A stretch of DNA of 64,000 nt from Nocardioides sp. 1609 (GCF_004522105.1 NZ_SPUJ01000003.1:744001-808000), one strand, 5' to 3'. Shown: positions 8,288 through 16,415, counted from the stretch's first letter. Numbers and translations are program-made. The notes: generated by a model from the letters alone, not told the origin.

Positions 8288-10018
8288 TCAGCCCGACCAG
8301 GCCGACCACAGGTCGGCGTACCGGCCGCCGGCGGCGACCAGCTCGTCGTGCGTGCCCTGCTCGACGATCCGGCCGTCGTCCATCACCAGCACCCGGTCGG
8401 CGACCGCGGCCTGGCTGAGCCGGTGGGCGATGACGAGGGCGCCGCGGCCCTCGGTGACGGCGAGCGCGGCCGTCTCGAGCTCGCGGGCACCGGAGGAGCC
8501 GGCCTCGGCCGTCGCCTCGTCGAGGACGACGAACCACGGGTCGAGGAGCGCCACGCGGGCCAGCGCGACCTGCTGCGACTGGGTGGGGGTCAGGGCGTGG
8601 CCGTGCTCGCCGACGACCGTGTCGAGCCCGTCGGGCAGGGCCACGACCCACCCCCACGCCAGCACGGTCTCCAGGGCGGCACGCACCCGCGCGTCGTCGG
8701 CACCGGGGTCGGCCAGGAGGACGGCGTCGCGCAGGGTGGCGGAGAAGTCGTGGACCTCCTGGCTGACCATCGCCACGCACCGGCGCAGCCGGGTCCGGCC
8801 GAGATCGGCGAGCGGCGTCCCGGCCACCCGCACCTCGCCGCGCGTCGGGTCGAGGACGCCGGCCGCCACCGCACCCAGCGTCGTCTTGCCGGCGCCGCTG
8901 GCGCCGACCAGCGCGACCCGCTCCCCGGGCGCCACGGTGAGGTCGACCTCGCGCACCACCGGGTGCTCGGCGACGTAGGAGTGGGTGAGCCCCCGCACGG
9001 TGAGCGGACCGGGCTCGAGGTCCGTGTCGGCGGGCTCCACCGCGCGCGGCACCAGCACGACGCCGACCAGCCGGGTCAGCGACGCCCCGGCCGACTGCAC
9101 CTCGTCGAAGAGGAAGATGAGCGCGCCGATCGGGTTGAAGAGGCGGTGGAAGAACAGCGCCGCCGCGGTGACCTCGCCGACGGTGGCGGCGTCCGAGCGC
9201 ACCAGCAGGAACCCGGTGCCGAGCACCGCGAGCAGGCCCACCAGCTCGGCCCGGTTGTTGCGGGCACCGAAGCGCATCAGCAGGCCGAAGACGTCGAGGG
9301 TGATCTGGACCGCGGCCCACGACGCCTCACGGATCCGACCGACCTGCCGGTCCTGCAGCCCGTAGGCCCGCAGCGTGGCGGCACCCTGGAGCCCGGTGAC
9401 CAGGGCCTCGGCCCGCGCCCCCTGGGCGACCCGCTCCCGCTGGTAGTAGGGCCCCGAGCGCGGCAGGTACCAGCGCAGCGAGAGCCAGTACGCCGGCCCG
9501 GCCACGAGCCCGGCGAGGCCGAGCCGCCAGTCGAGCGCGACCAGGCCGGCCACGGTGAACAGCACCGCGATCGCCGACCCGACGACGGTGGGCACCACCA
9601 GGTCCAGCGACCGGCCGATCGCGCGGACGTCGTCGCCGACCCGGCTGACGACGTCGCCGACGCCGGCGTCCTCGACGACGCCGTGGTCGAGGTGCAGGGC
9701 CCGGTCGACGACGTCCTCGCGCAGCGCCGCGAGGGCCGGTTGGACGGCGCGGGCCAGCAGCGACTCCGCGACCCAGGTGGCCAGACCGACCAGCAGCCCG
9801 GCGACGGCGATGCCGACGGCGTAGCGGGTGATCGTCGCGGGCGCGGCGTCGTCGAGGACGGCGTCGACGGTGCGGCCCATCAGCCAGGGGCCGCCCAGCT
9901 GGGCCAGTCCGACGACGGCGAAGGCTGCCGCGGCCAGCGCCAGGACGCCGCGGTGGCGGCCCAGGTAGCCGCGCGAGACGTGCCAGGACTCGCGGGCCGG
10001 TGCGATCGGCAGGATCAT
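8288..10018 (-). CDS. ABC exporter half-transporter with intact Walker motifs and degenerate signature
   Basis: The 576-aa protein has an N-terminal six-helix exporter membrane domain (residues about 20-320) and a C-terminal nucleotide-binding domain. Its Walker A is intact (GASGAGKTT, Lys378), as are the Q-loop (AMVSQEVHDFSATLRD), the Walker B with catalytic glutamate (FVVLDEATAEA, Glu501) and the H-loop (LVIAHRL). The ABC signature, normally LSGGQ, reads LTPTQSQQ. It pairs with the gene at 10037-11740, whose defects are the mirror image, so the two products should form an asymmetric heterodimer with one working ATP site. Substrate unknown; drug, lipid or peptide export are the usual roles. 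Confidence 0.9.
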   Translation of the reverse strand: MILPIAPARESWHVSRGYLGRHRGVLALAAAAFAVVGLAQLGGPWLMGRTVDAVLDDAAPATITRYAVGIAVAGLLVGLATWVAESLLARAVQPALAALREDVVDRALHLDHGVVEDAGVGDVVSRVGDDVRAIGRSLDLVVPTVVGSAIAVLFTVAGLVALDWRLGLAGLVAGPAYWLSLRWYLPRSGPYYQRERVAQGARAEALVTGLQGAATLRAYGLQDRQVGRIREASWAAVQITLDVFGLLMRFGARNNRAELVGLLAVLGTGFLLVRSDAATVGEVTAAALFFHRLFNPIGALIFLFDEVQSAGASLTRLVGVVLVPRAVEPADTDLEPGPLTVRGLTHSYVAEHPVVREVDLTVAPGERVALVGASGAGKTTLGAVAAGVLDPTRGEVRVAGTPLADLGRTRLRRCVAMVSQEVHDFSATLRDAVLLADPGADDARVRAALETVLAWGWVVALPDGLDTVVGEHGHALTPTQSQQVALARVALLDPWFVVLDEATAEAGSSGARELETAALAVTEGRGALVIAHRLSQAAVADRVLVMDDGRIVEQGTHDELVAAGGRYADLWSAWSG

Positions 10019-10040
10019 CGGAGCCTCATCGGAGCCTCAT
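10019..10040 (-). repeat. Tandem 11-bp repeat carrying the ribosome site between the two ABC genes
   Basis: On the minus strand the unit ATGAGGCTCCG occurs twice back to back and a third, partial copy supplies the ATG of the downstream ABC gene. The stop codon of the upstream gene lies in the first copy, and each copy contains a GAGG ribosome-binding core. Confidence 0.7.
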
Positions 10041-11740
10041 CGGAGCACCGTCGCCCGGTAGGTCTCGTGCGCCAGCAGGTCGTGGTGGGTGCCCTCGAGC
10101 ACCACGCGACCCTCGCGGACCAGGACGACCCGGTCGGTGCGGGCGAGCAGGGTGGGGCTGCACGTGACCAGCCAGGTGGTGAGGGCGCCGGCGTTGGGGC
10201 CGCGCAGGTCGTGGATGCCGGCCGCGACGCGCTGCTCGGTGACGGGGTCGACGGCCGTGGTCGGGTCGTGCAGCACCAGGACCGGGGCGTCGGCGGCGAG
10301 CGCGCGGGCGACGGCGACGCGCTGGCGCTGGCCGCCGGAGTAGGTGGTGGCCGAGGCCGACACCGGCTCGTCGAGCCCGCCGGGACGCAGCGCGAGGACC
10401 TCGTCGGCGGCGGAGGCGACCAGCACCCGGGCCAGGGCCTCGTCGTCGAGGCGGCCCCAGGGGTCGACGTTGCTGCGCAGGGTGCCCTCGAACAGGTCGA
10501 CGCGGTGCGGCACCACGACGAGCGTGCCCCGGCGCGCGCCGACGTCGAGGTCGCCCAGCGGCGTGCCGCCCAGGCGGACGTCGCCGACGACGTCGTCCGG
10601 GTGCGCGTCGCCGGCGAGCAGCCGGACCAGCGCCTGGGCGTCGGCCGGGTCGGCCACGGCGACGCCGAGGAGCTCCCCCGGCGGCGAGTGCAGGTCGAGG
10701 CCGCGCAGCGAGCCGTGCGCGACGCCGGCCAGGCTCACCGTCACGCCGTGGGCCGTCGCGCCGGCCGGGTCGGCGGCGCCGGCCGGCAGGTGCGGCGCGG
10801 CCAGGAAGTCGACGATGCGTCGGCCCGAGGCGACGGCGGAGGCGAGCTGGGCGCTCATGTCGGCGAGGATCGCGATCGGCTCGGCGAGGAACTGGGTCAG
10901 CCCGACGATCGCGATCAGCTCACCGACCGAGATCTCGCCCTCGAGCGCCAGCCGCCCGGCGAGGAGGGTGACCACGGCGAGGAACAGGCCGCTGAGCACC
11001 TGCGCCAGGCCCGCCAGCGCGGCCCGGGCCCCGGCGACGTGCACCGCGGCGTCGCGGGCCTCGCCGCTGGCCACCCGGTAGCGGGCGGCCCCGGCCGACT
11101 GCCCGCCGATGCCCTGGAGCACCCGCAGCCCGCGCACCAGGTCGACGGCGAGCCCGGCGGAGGTGGCCGTGCGCTCCTGCTGGACCCGGCTGCGGCGCCC
11201 GATCCGGGGCGTGGCCACCTGCGTCACGGCCAGGCACAGCGGCAGCCCGCAGAGGATGACCAGGCCGAGCAGCAGGTCGGTGCGCAGCAGGACGACGGCG
11301 GCGATGCCGACCGCGACGAGCGAGCCGGCCGCGTAGCCGACCATCCGCAGCGCGTAGCCCACCTCCTCGGCGTCGGAGGTCGCCAACGACAGCGTCTCGC
11401 CCGAGAGCCGGTCGGTGCGCAGCCCCCGGGCGTCGAGCGCGTGCGCGGCGACCTCCGAGCGCAGCTCGTGGACCTCGCCCTCGATGGCGCGCACCCCGAA
11501 CCGCGCCCCGAACCGGTAGCTGTAGCTCAGCACCGCGAACAGCACGCACAGCCCGGCCGCCCAGGCCAGGAAGACCGACCCGTCGCCGGTCGCCACGCCG
11601 TGGTCGATGGTCAGGCCGATCACGACCGGCACCAGCGCCTCGCACACCTGCCACGAGACGAGCAGCGCGACGTACGGGCTCAGCCGCCGCCGGTTGCGAC
11701 GCAACGCGCGGCGGACGACGCCCCACCCGGTCTCCGGCAC
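10037..11740 (-). CDS. ABC exporter half-transporter with degenerate Walker motifs and intact signature
   Basis: The 567-aa partner subunit has a six-helix membrane domain (residues about 25-300) and a nucleotide-binding domain that has lost most catalytic elements. The Walker A region reads GVAVADPADAQALVRLL with no GKT/S. The Q-loop glutamine is replaced by His (VVVPHRVDLF), the Walker B reads VLVLHDPTT (His491 and Asp492 instead of Asp-Glu), and the H-loop reads LVTCSPT with no His. The signature YSGGQRQRVAVARAL is intact. It therefore contributes the signature to the one competent site of the heterodimer. It is the first gene of the pair; 18 nt separate it from its partner. Confidence 0.9.
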   Translation of the reverse strand: MPETGWGVVRRALRRNRRRLSPYVALLVSWQVCEALVPVVIGLTIDHGVATGDGSVFLAWAAGLCVLFAVLSYSYRFGARFGVRAIEGEVHELRSEVAAHALDARGLRTDRLSGETLSLATSDAEEVGYALRMVGYAAGSLVAVGIAAVVLLRTDLLLGLVILCGLPLCLAVTQVATPRIGRRSRVQQERTATSAGLAVDLVRGLRVLQGIGGQSAGAARYRVASGEARDAAVHVAGARAALAGLAQVLSGLFLAVVTLLAGRLALEGEISVGELIAIVGLTQFLAEPIAILADMSAQLASAVASGRRIVDFLAAPHLPAGAADPAGATAHGVTVSLAGVAHGSLRGLDLHSPPGELLGVAVADPADAQALVRLLAGDAHPDDVVGDVRLGGTPLGDLDVGARRGTLVVVPHRVDLFEGTLRSNVDPWGRLDDEALARVLVASAADEVLALRPGGLDEPVSASATTYSGGQRQRVAVARALAADAPVLVLHDPTTAVDPVTEQRVAAGIHDLRGPNAGALTTWLVTCSPTLLARTDRVVLVREGRVVLEGTHHDLLAHETYRATVLR

Positions 11741-11749
11741 CGCGCCAAC

Positions 11750-12610
11750 TTAGGGCACCCTCACGAAGCGCACGGCACCGCCCGGTCGCACCTGGGCGCA
11801 GCGGGCCAGGTCGTCGCGCTCGACGACCGCCAGGACCGGGTAGCCGCCGGTGGTCGGGTGGTCGGCGAGCAGCACGACGGGACGCCCGTCCGGCGGGACC
11901 TGCACGGCGCCGAGCACCATCCCCTCGCTGGCCAGCTCGCCGGGTCGGACCCGCTCCAGCGCGGAGTCCGCGGCCAGCCGCAGGCCGACCCGGTCGGAGG
12001 CCGGGGCGGCGACGTACGACGTCGCGCACAGCCGGTCGAGCGCGTCGGCGGCGAACCAGTCGGCCCGCGGCCCGGGCCGTACCCGCAGCGGACCCGGCCG
12101 CACCACGGCCGGGACGTCGACCGGGACCGGCGGCCCCGCCGGCTCCCCCAGCGCGAGCACCGTGCCCGCGGTGACGAGGGGCGGGCCGACCCACGCGAGC
12201 GTGTCGGTCGAGCGGGAGCCGAGGACCGGCTCGACGTCGAGACCGCCCGCGACGGCGAGGTAGGAGCGGACCCCGGTCGTGGCCGGCCCCAGCCGCAGCT
12301 CCGCCCCGGCCGGGAGCCACTCGGGACGTCCGTGGGCGCGGGCGGCGCCGTCGACGCTCACCGTGCACGCGGCTCCGGTCACCGCGACCCAGCGCGACGC
12401 CGTGGACCGGAGCCGCAGGCCGCCCAGGGTGACCTCGAGCAGTGCCCGGGTCGCCGGCCGGTCGTCGTTGCCGACCAGCCGGTGCGCGTGCCGCGCCGCG
12501 GGCGCGTCGAGCCAGCCCGCCCGCGGGACGCCGAGGTGCGCGAGACCCGGCCGGCCGGCGTCCTGCACGGTGACGAGGCCGCCGACGTCGAGGACCTCCC
12601 AGGCCCTCAT
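11750..12610 (-). CDS. pxpC: 5-oxoprolinase subunit C (biotin-dependent carboxyltransferase/KipA family)
   Basis: The 286-aa protein matches the KipA/allophanate-hydrolase-subunit-2 family, now known as PxpC. It shows the N-terminal VLDVGGLVTVQDAGRPGLAH, GVPRAGWLDAPAARHAHRLVGN, the RSYLAVAGGLDVEPVLGSRSTD segment and the C-terminal HPTTGGYPVLAVVERDDLA. With PxpA and PxpB it would form an ATP-dependent 5-oxoprolinase converting pyroglutamate to glutamate. Its ATG overlaps the pxpB stop by 4 nt (ATGA), so translation is coupled. Confidence 0.9.
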   Translation of the reverse strand: MRAWEVLDVGGLVTVQDAGRPGLAHLGVPRAGWLDAPAARHAHRLVGNDDRPATRALLEVTLGGLRLRSTASRWVAVTGAACTVSVDGAARAHGRPEWLPAGAELRLGPATTGVRSYLAVAGGLDVEPVLGSRSTDTLAWVGPPLVTAGTVLALGEPAGPPVPVDVPAVVRPGPLRVRPGPRADWFAADALDRLCATSYVAAPASDRVGLRLAADSALERVRPGELASEGMVLGAVQVPPDGRPVVLLADHPTTGGYPVLAVVERDDLARCAQVRPGGAVRFVRVP

Positions 12611-13239
12611 GCCGGCACGAACCTGACCCGCGTGCCGGGCGCGAGCAGCGCCGGTCCCCGGTCGCCCCGGCCGCCGGACCGCGCGGGGTCCCACAGGACG
12701 GCGTCGGTGCGGCCGAGCAGCCGCCAGCCCCCGGGTGAGCCGGTCGGGTAGACGCCGCACCAGGCTCCGGCCAGCCCCACCGAGCCCGCCGGCACCCGGG
12801 TCCGGGGCGTGTCGAGCCGGGGCACGGCCAGGTCGGCCGCGAGCCCGTCGAGGTAGGCGAAGCCGGGCGCGAAGCCGCAGAACGCCGAGACGAACGTCGT
12901 CCCCGCGTGCCGCGCGACCACGCCGTCGCGGTCGGTGCCCCACCGCTCCGCCACGTCGTCGAGGTCGGCGCCGTCGTACGTCGTCGGCAGCTCGACCAGG
13001 TCGCCGTCAGCCACGGGCGCGCCCGGGGTCCACAGCGCGACCAGGCGGTGCACCGCGGCGACGTCCTCGGGGCCGGCGAGGCCGTCGAAGAGCACCGTCG
13101 TGGCCGCCGGCACCACCTCGACCGCAGGCACGGCCGCGGCGCGGGCGAACAGGGCCAGGGACAGCGCCTGCCCGGCGTCGGCGACCTCGGCCAGCAGCGC
13201 GGTCGGTCCGACCGGGAGCAGGGTCGTGGCCGGGCGCAT
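12607..13239 (-). CDS. pxpB: 5-oxoprolinase subunit B (KipI/allophanate hydrolase subunit 1 family)
   Basis: The 210-aa protein has the family motifs TVLFDG near residue 50, ELPTTYDGADLDDVAERWG and FVSAFCGFAPGFAYLDGL, then PRTRVPAGSVGLAGAWCGVYPTGSPGGW split by a short insertion. These define the PxpB/KipI fold. The start is put at ATG 13239; the longer frame to 13635 has no family similarity and crosses a strong terminator hairpin. That terminator (13299-13344) lies 60 nt upstream of the start, so pxpB may be preceded by an attenuated leader. PxpA is encoded 1.5 kb upstream, past a secreted-protein gene. Confidence 0.9.
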   Translation of the reverse strand: MRPATTLLPVGPTALLAEVADAGQALSLALFARAAAVPAVEVVPAATTVLFDGLAGPEDVAAVHRLVALWTPGAPVADGDLVELPTTYDGADLDDVAERWGTDRDGVVARHAGTTFVSAFCGFAPGFAYLDGLAADLAVPRLDTPRTRVPAGSVGLAGAWCGVYPTGSPGGWRLLGRTDAVLWDPARSGGRGDRGPALLAPGTRVRFVPA

Positions 13240-13298
13240 GGGGAGAGTGTTCACGATCCGGCCACCGCCGGTCCGTGCCGCCGCCGCGGTGGTGTGGG

Positions 13299-13344
13299 AA
13301 AAAGGGTGAGGGCCTCGTGGAGGTATGAGCTTCACGAGGCCCTC
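13299..13344 (-). terminator. Strong intrinsic terminator upstream of pxpB
   Basis: On the minus strand a perfect 12-bp stem (GAGGGCCTCGTG / CACGAGGCCCTC, 13344-13333 and 13319-13308) with a 13-nt loop is followed by ACCCTTTTT. This is the only canonical stem plus T-tract I found in the window. No recognisable gene ends just before it, so it terminates either a small RNA or an attenuated leader of pxpB. Confidence 0.75.
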
Positions 13345-13504
13345 GGGGTGCCTGGCGAGGTGACGTGCCGGGCGACCTGCGGACTCTCCGACCCCGTCGT
13401 CCCCGTCACCGGTCCGACGCCGCGAGCGTGCTCGTGGTGTGGGTCTTCGTGCCTGCCGATCCCCTCCGCTCCGGTCCCCCTCGCGGGTTCTCTCGGCTTC
13501 GGTA
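13299..13504 (-). ncRNA. Candidate small RNA or terminator-controlled leader (about 205 nt)
   Basis: The 435 bp between pxpB and the Asp-box gene hold no credible coding sequence; the frames are arginine/proline-rich and have no ribosome site. A promoter-like TTGCGG - 18 nt - TAGAAC lies at 13540-13511 on the minus strand, and the transcript would end at the strong terminator at 13299-13344. The implied RNA is about 205 nt, GC-rich with several local inverted repeats. It could be a free small RNA or a riboswitch-like leader of pxpBC. It does not match tmRNA, RNase P RNA, SRP RNA or a riboswitch consensus that I can recognise by eye. Confidence 0.4.
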
Positions 13505-13510
13505 GGGAGA

Positions 13511-13540
13511 GTTCTACGGGGCGGCGACGGTCTCCCGCAA
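13511..13540 (-). promoter_or_regulatory. Candidate promoter of the leader/ncRNA
   Basis: TTGCGG (-35, 13535-13540) and TAGAAC (-10, 13511-13516) are separated by 18 nt on the minus strand, directing transcription toward the terminator at 13344-13299. Confidence 0.35.
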
Positions 13541-13628
13541 GGGGGTGGCAGGAACCGGTTCCGACGATGTCGCGGTCCCACAGGACCCTCCACAGGAAAC
13601 GGTCGGTTCTCCACCACACCCGTCCCGT

Positions 13629-13659
13629 CGTCCACAGGAACGGCCCGCCCCTGTGGACG
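13629..13659 (-). terminator. Hairpin after the Asp-box protein gene
   Basis: A 10-bp inverted repeat (cgtccacagg / cctgtggacg) with an 11-nt loop starts 16 nt past the stop of the gene at 13675. No T-tract. The arms share TCCACAGG with the hairpin at 3368-3398. Confidence 0.5.
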
Positions 13660-13674
13660 AGGACGTCGGGTGGT

Positions 13675-14757
13675 CTAGGCCGGCTGCCCGGTCCGCACGA
13701 CGAGGCGCGCGACCGCGCCGGCCGGCCCGGAGGCCCAACAGGCGGCCGGCACGCACTGGACGCTGTCGTAGCCGCCGGCCGGACCGGCCCGGAACGGCGA
13801 CCAGGTGCGGCCGCGGTCGCGGGACACGTCGACGCCGTCCGGCCCGACCGCGACGACCCACGACCGCCAGAAGTCGACGCCGGAGCGGTAGCCGGACAGG
13901 TCGCCGGCGTTGGTCCAGGAGCGACCGCCGTCCCGGGTGTAGGCCGCGCGGTCGACGCCGTCGTCCTCGACCTCGAAGTCGCCGCCGACGGCGACCCCGA
14001 CGCCGGGGCCGCGGAAGGCCAGCGAGAAGACGCCCCCGGCCTCGGACGCCGGCAGGGTCGAGTCGGTCGCGCGCCACGTGCGGCCGTCGTCGCGCGTCGC
14101 GAACACGCGGGCCCGGGCGCCGCCGGAGGCGAGGTAGGCGCGGTGCCGCCCGGCGGTCACCAGGCAGGTGCCGCTGGCGGCGAAGCCGAACTCGCCCTCG
14201 GCGCGGGGCATCCCGGCCCGGGGCAGGACCTGCCACGAGCGGCCGCCGTCGGTGGTCGACAGGATCCGGAACCGGCCGTTGACCGGGTCGCTCATCGCGA
14301 GGCCGCGACGGTCGCCGGGCCACATCGCGAGGCAGTCGTAGAACGCCCTGGGGTCACGGTTGACGAAGGTCCTGGTCCAGGTGCGGCCGGCGTCGTCGGT
14401 CCGGTAGATCCGGCTGTCGCCGCCCTCCCCGATGGTCATCGCGAGCGCGGTCCGCGCGTCGGCGGCCTCGACGTCGCGGAACAGCAGCCCGTCGGCGCCG
14501 GGCGGGCTGACGTCCTGCCAGGTCGTGCCGCCGTCGGTGGTGCGCCACACCCCGCCCTCGCTCCCGCCCACCCACGCGACCCGGCCGCTGACGGCGTCGA
14601 GCCCCCGCAGCTGCTGGTCGGTGTCGACGGGGACCGGCTTCCACCGGGTGAGCCCGGGAGCGGGACCGGGCTCCGCCCCGACCGAGGAGGTGGCCGAGCC
14701 GGGGACGAGCCCGACGGCGAGGAGCAGGGCGGCGATGGTTCCGAGGGTGCGACGCAT
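13675..14757 (-). CDS. Secreted Asp-box (BNR/YCF48-like) beta-propeller protein
   Basis: The 360-aa product begins with a signal peptide (MRRTLGTIAALLLAVGLVPG, cleavage near SVGA). It then has at least six Asp-box repeats of the S/T-x-D-x-G-x-x-W type: WRTTDGGTTW, YRTDDAGRTW, LSTTDGGRSW, ATRDDGRTW, YTRDGGRSW and VSRDRGRTW. Such repeats form sialidase-like or WD-type propellers; the sialidase catalytic residues are not evident, so an enzymatic role is not supported. Homologues are often annotated oxidoreductase or photosystem-stability-like. The ATG at 14757 has GAGGG just upstream; GTG 14766 is an alternative. It sits between pxpA and pxpBC on the same strand. Confidence 0.75.
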   Translation of the reverse strand: MRRTLGTIAALLLAVGLVPGSATSSVGAEPGPAPGLTRWKPVPVDTDQQLRGLDAVSGRVAWVGGSEGGVWRTTDGGTTWQDVSPPGADGLLFRDVEAADARTALAMTIGEGGDSRIYRTDDAGRTWTRTFVNRDPRAFYDCLAMWPGDRRGLAMSDPVNGRFRILSTTDGGRSWQVLPRAGMPRAEGEFGFAASGTCLVTAGRHRAYLASGGARARVFATRDDGRTWRATDSTLPASEAGGVFSLAFRGPGVGVAVGGDFEVEDDGVDRAAYTRDGGRSWTNAGDLSGYRSGVDFWRSWVVAVGPDGVDVSRDRGRTWSPFRAGPAGGYDSVQCVPAACWASGPAGAVARLVVRTGQPA

Positions 14758-14796
14758 GACCCTCACGATGTCGATCCGGACCGTCGGTGTCCAGGG

Positions 14797-15498
14797 TCAG
14801 GCGAACGGGGCCAGCGTGTGCCCGGCCGCCTCGAGCGCGGTGCGGCAGGCCACGGCGTGCGCGACGGCGTCCGGGCTGTCGCCGTGGACGCACACCGAGG
14901 CCACCGGCCGCCGGGGTGCCGGCGGACCGGCGAGCTCGACGGCCCGGGCCGCCACCGTGGCGCCATCGGTGACCAGGGCGCCGGGGCGGTCGCGCGGCAG
15001 CAGGCGCCCGTCGGCGCCGTACCCCCGGTCGGGGAAGCCCTCGAGCACGACCCGCCGGCCCGCCGCCGCGGCCCGGTCGAGGAGCACCCCGGGCATCCCG
15101 AGCACCGGCAGCGCGCCGGAGCCGGCCAGGACGGCGGCCGCCTGCTCCTCGTCGTCCATCGTGCGGTGGTAGAGCGCACCGTGCGCCTTGACGTAGCGGA
15201 CGTCGGTGCCGGCCGCCCGGGCGATCGCGGTGAGGACGCCGACCTGGTCGGCCACCTGCTCGCGCAGCACCTCGCCGGCGACGTCCAGCGCCACCCGCCC
15301 GAACCCGGCCCGGTCGGCGTACGACACCTGGGCACCGACCGCGACGCCGCGCTCGACCGCCTGCGCGCAGACCGCGCGCATGATCGCCTCGGTGCCGGCG
15401 TGGTAGCCGCAGGCGACGTTCGCGCTGGTGACGACGGCGAGCAGGGCGGCGTCGTCGGTGACCTCCTCGCCGAGGTCCGCGTTGAGGTCGACGGTCAC
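14797..15498 (-). CDS. pxpA: 5-oxoprolinase subunit A (LamB/YcsF family)
   Basis: The 233-aa protein shows the family hallmarks TVDLNADLGE at the N-terminus, SANVACGYHAGTEAIMRAVC near residue 30, GAQVSYADRAGFGR, VKAHGALYH near residue 105 and ASVCVHGDSP near the end. It would cleave 5-oxoproline with PxpB and PxpC. The GTG start overlaps the stop of the upstream GNAT gene by 4 nt (GTGA). The usual YPDR of the SYPDxxGFGR motif reads YADR here, a mild deviation. The subunit is about 15-20 residues shorter than typical. Confidence 0.9.
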   Translation of the reverse strand: MTVDLNADLGEEVTDDAALLAVVTSANVACGYHAGTEAIMRAVCAQAVERGVAVGAQVSYADRAGFGRVALDVAGEVLREQVADQVGVLTAIARAAGTDVRYVKAHGALYHRTMDDEEQAAAVLAGSGALPVLGMPGVLLDRAAAAGRRVVLEGFPDRGYGADGRLLPRDRPGALVTDGATVAARAVELAGPPAPRRPVASVCVHGDSPDAVAHAVACRTALEAAGHTLAPFA

Positions 15499-16394
15499 AG
15501 CCGCTTGCCCAGGAACTCCTCGGTCACGTGGTAGCCGAGCTTGTCGTAGAGCGCCCGGGCCGCGTGGTTGTGGCCGAACACGTTCAGGCCCAGGGCGTGC
15601 GCACCGTGCTCCTGCGCCCAGAGCGCGCCGGCGCGCATCAGCCCGGCGCCGTGGCCCCGGCGGCGGTGCGCCTCGTGGACGGCGACGTCGTAGACGAAGG
15701 CCATCGGCCGCTCGGTGCTGAGCCACAGCGTGCCGACCGTGGACCAGCCGTCGTCACCCCTCACCCGGCCGACGAAGAAGTGGTGGTGCTCGCTCGCGAC
15801 GCCGTCCGGGAGCAGCTCGGCGTGCTGCTCCCGGGAGACCTCGCGGGCCCGCTCGAGCGACTCCCCCGTGCGCGCCCGCTCCTGGGCGTAGTTCTCGAGC
15901 TCGTCGGCCTCCCAGCCGGCGAAGGCGACCTCGTCCATCGGCTCGAGGACGACGACCGGCTCGGCCGGGAGCCGGTGGTCCAGGTCGAGCAGCATCTGGG
16001 TCGCCGCGAGCTCGAACCCGCCACCCTCGACGAGGGCGGTCGCGACCGGGTCGCCGGGCGAGACCGTCACGGTCAGGCGCGCGGCCGACTCGGCCCGGCC
16101 GAGCTCCTCGAGCAGGGCGCGGGTGCCGACGGCGTGCTCGGCCCGCACCAGGGTGAGGTCGACGACGGCGATCTCGTCGCCGCGCGAGACCACCCACACC
16201 TCGCCGGCGTGCTCGTCGCCGTCGCGCACCTCGAGCAGGCGGCCACGGTCGGCGGTCCGCTCGACGTGGGCGGTCGCGGCGGCGTGCGCGGCGTCGAGGT
16301 CCGCGTGCTCGTGGAGGAACCGGCGGTGCTGCAGCCGGCCCACCAGCGCCTCCGTGCTGCGGCCGGTGTCGTGGTGCAGGGTCAGGTCGCTCAC
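15495..16394 (-). CDS. GNAT-family acetyltransferase
   Basis: The 299-aa protein has a clear C-terminal GNAT domain with motif A VYDVAVHEAHRRRGHGAGLM near residue 240 and the closing GLNVFGHNHAARALYDKLGY. The N-terminal half looks like a degenerate first GNAT unit without an acetyl-CoA loop. The substrate is unknown. GTG 16394 is chosen as the start because the divergent oligopeptidase promoter occupies the sequence beyond it. Its stop overlaps the pxpA start, so the two are co-translated. Confidence 0.85.
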   Translation of the reverse strand: MSDLTLHHDTGRSTEALVGRLQHRRFLHEHADLDAAHAAATAHVERTADRGRLLEVRDGDEHAGEVWVVSRGDEIAVVDLTLVRAEHAVGTRALLEELGRAESAARLTVTVSPGDPVATALVEGGGFELAATQMLLDLDHRLPAEPVVVLEPMDEVAFAGWEADELENYAQERARTGESLERAREVSREQHAELLPDGVASEHHHFFVGRVRGDDGWSTVGTLWLSTERPMAFVYDVAVHEAHRRRGHGAGLMRAGALWAQEHGAHALGLNVFGHNHAARALYDKLGYHVTEEFLGKRL

Positions 16395-16415
16395 GCTGCG
16401 ACTCTGCCACTTGGC

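Noticed and set aside
8348..12751. Plus-strand open frame of 1467 codons
   Set aside because: It runs antisense to the two ABC exporter genes and pxpC, is arginine/glycine/glutamine-rich without any domain, and is a by-product of high GC at third codon positions.
13332..13619. Minus-strand open frame of 95 codons in the gene-free stretch before pxpB
   Set aside because: No ribosome site, unusual composition, and its stop lies inside the terminator stem; a leader or small RNA explains the region better.
12907..15534. Plus-strand open frame of 875 codons
   Set aside because: Antisense to pxpB, the Asp-box protein and pxpA; it also reads through the ncRNA/terminator region and has no recognisable domain.
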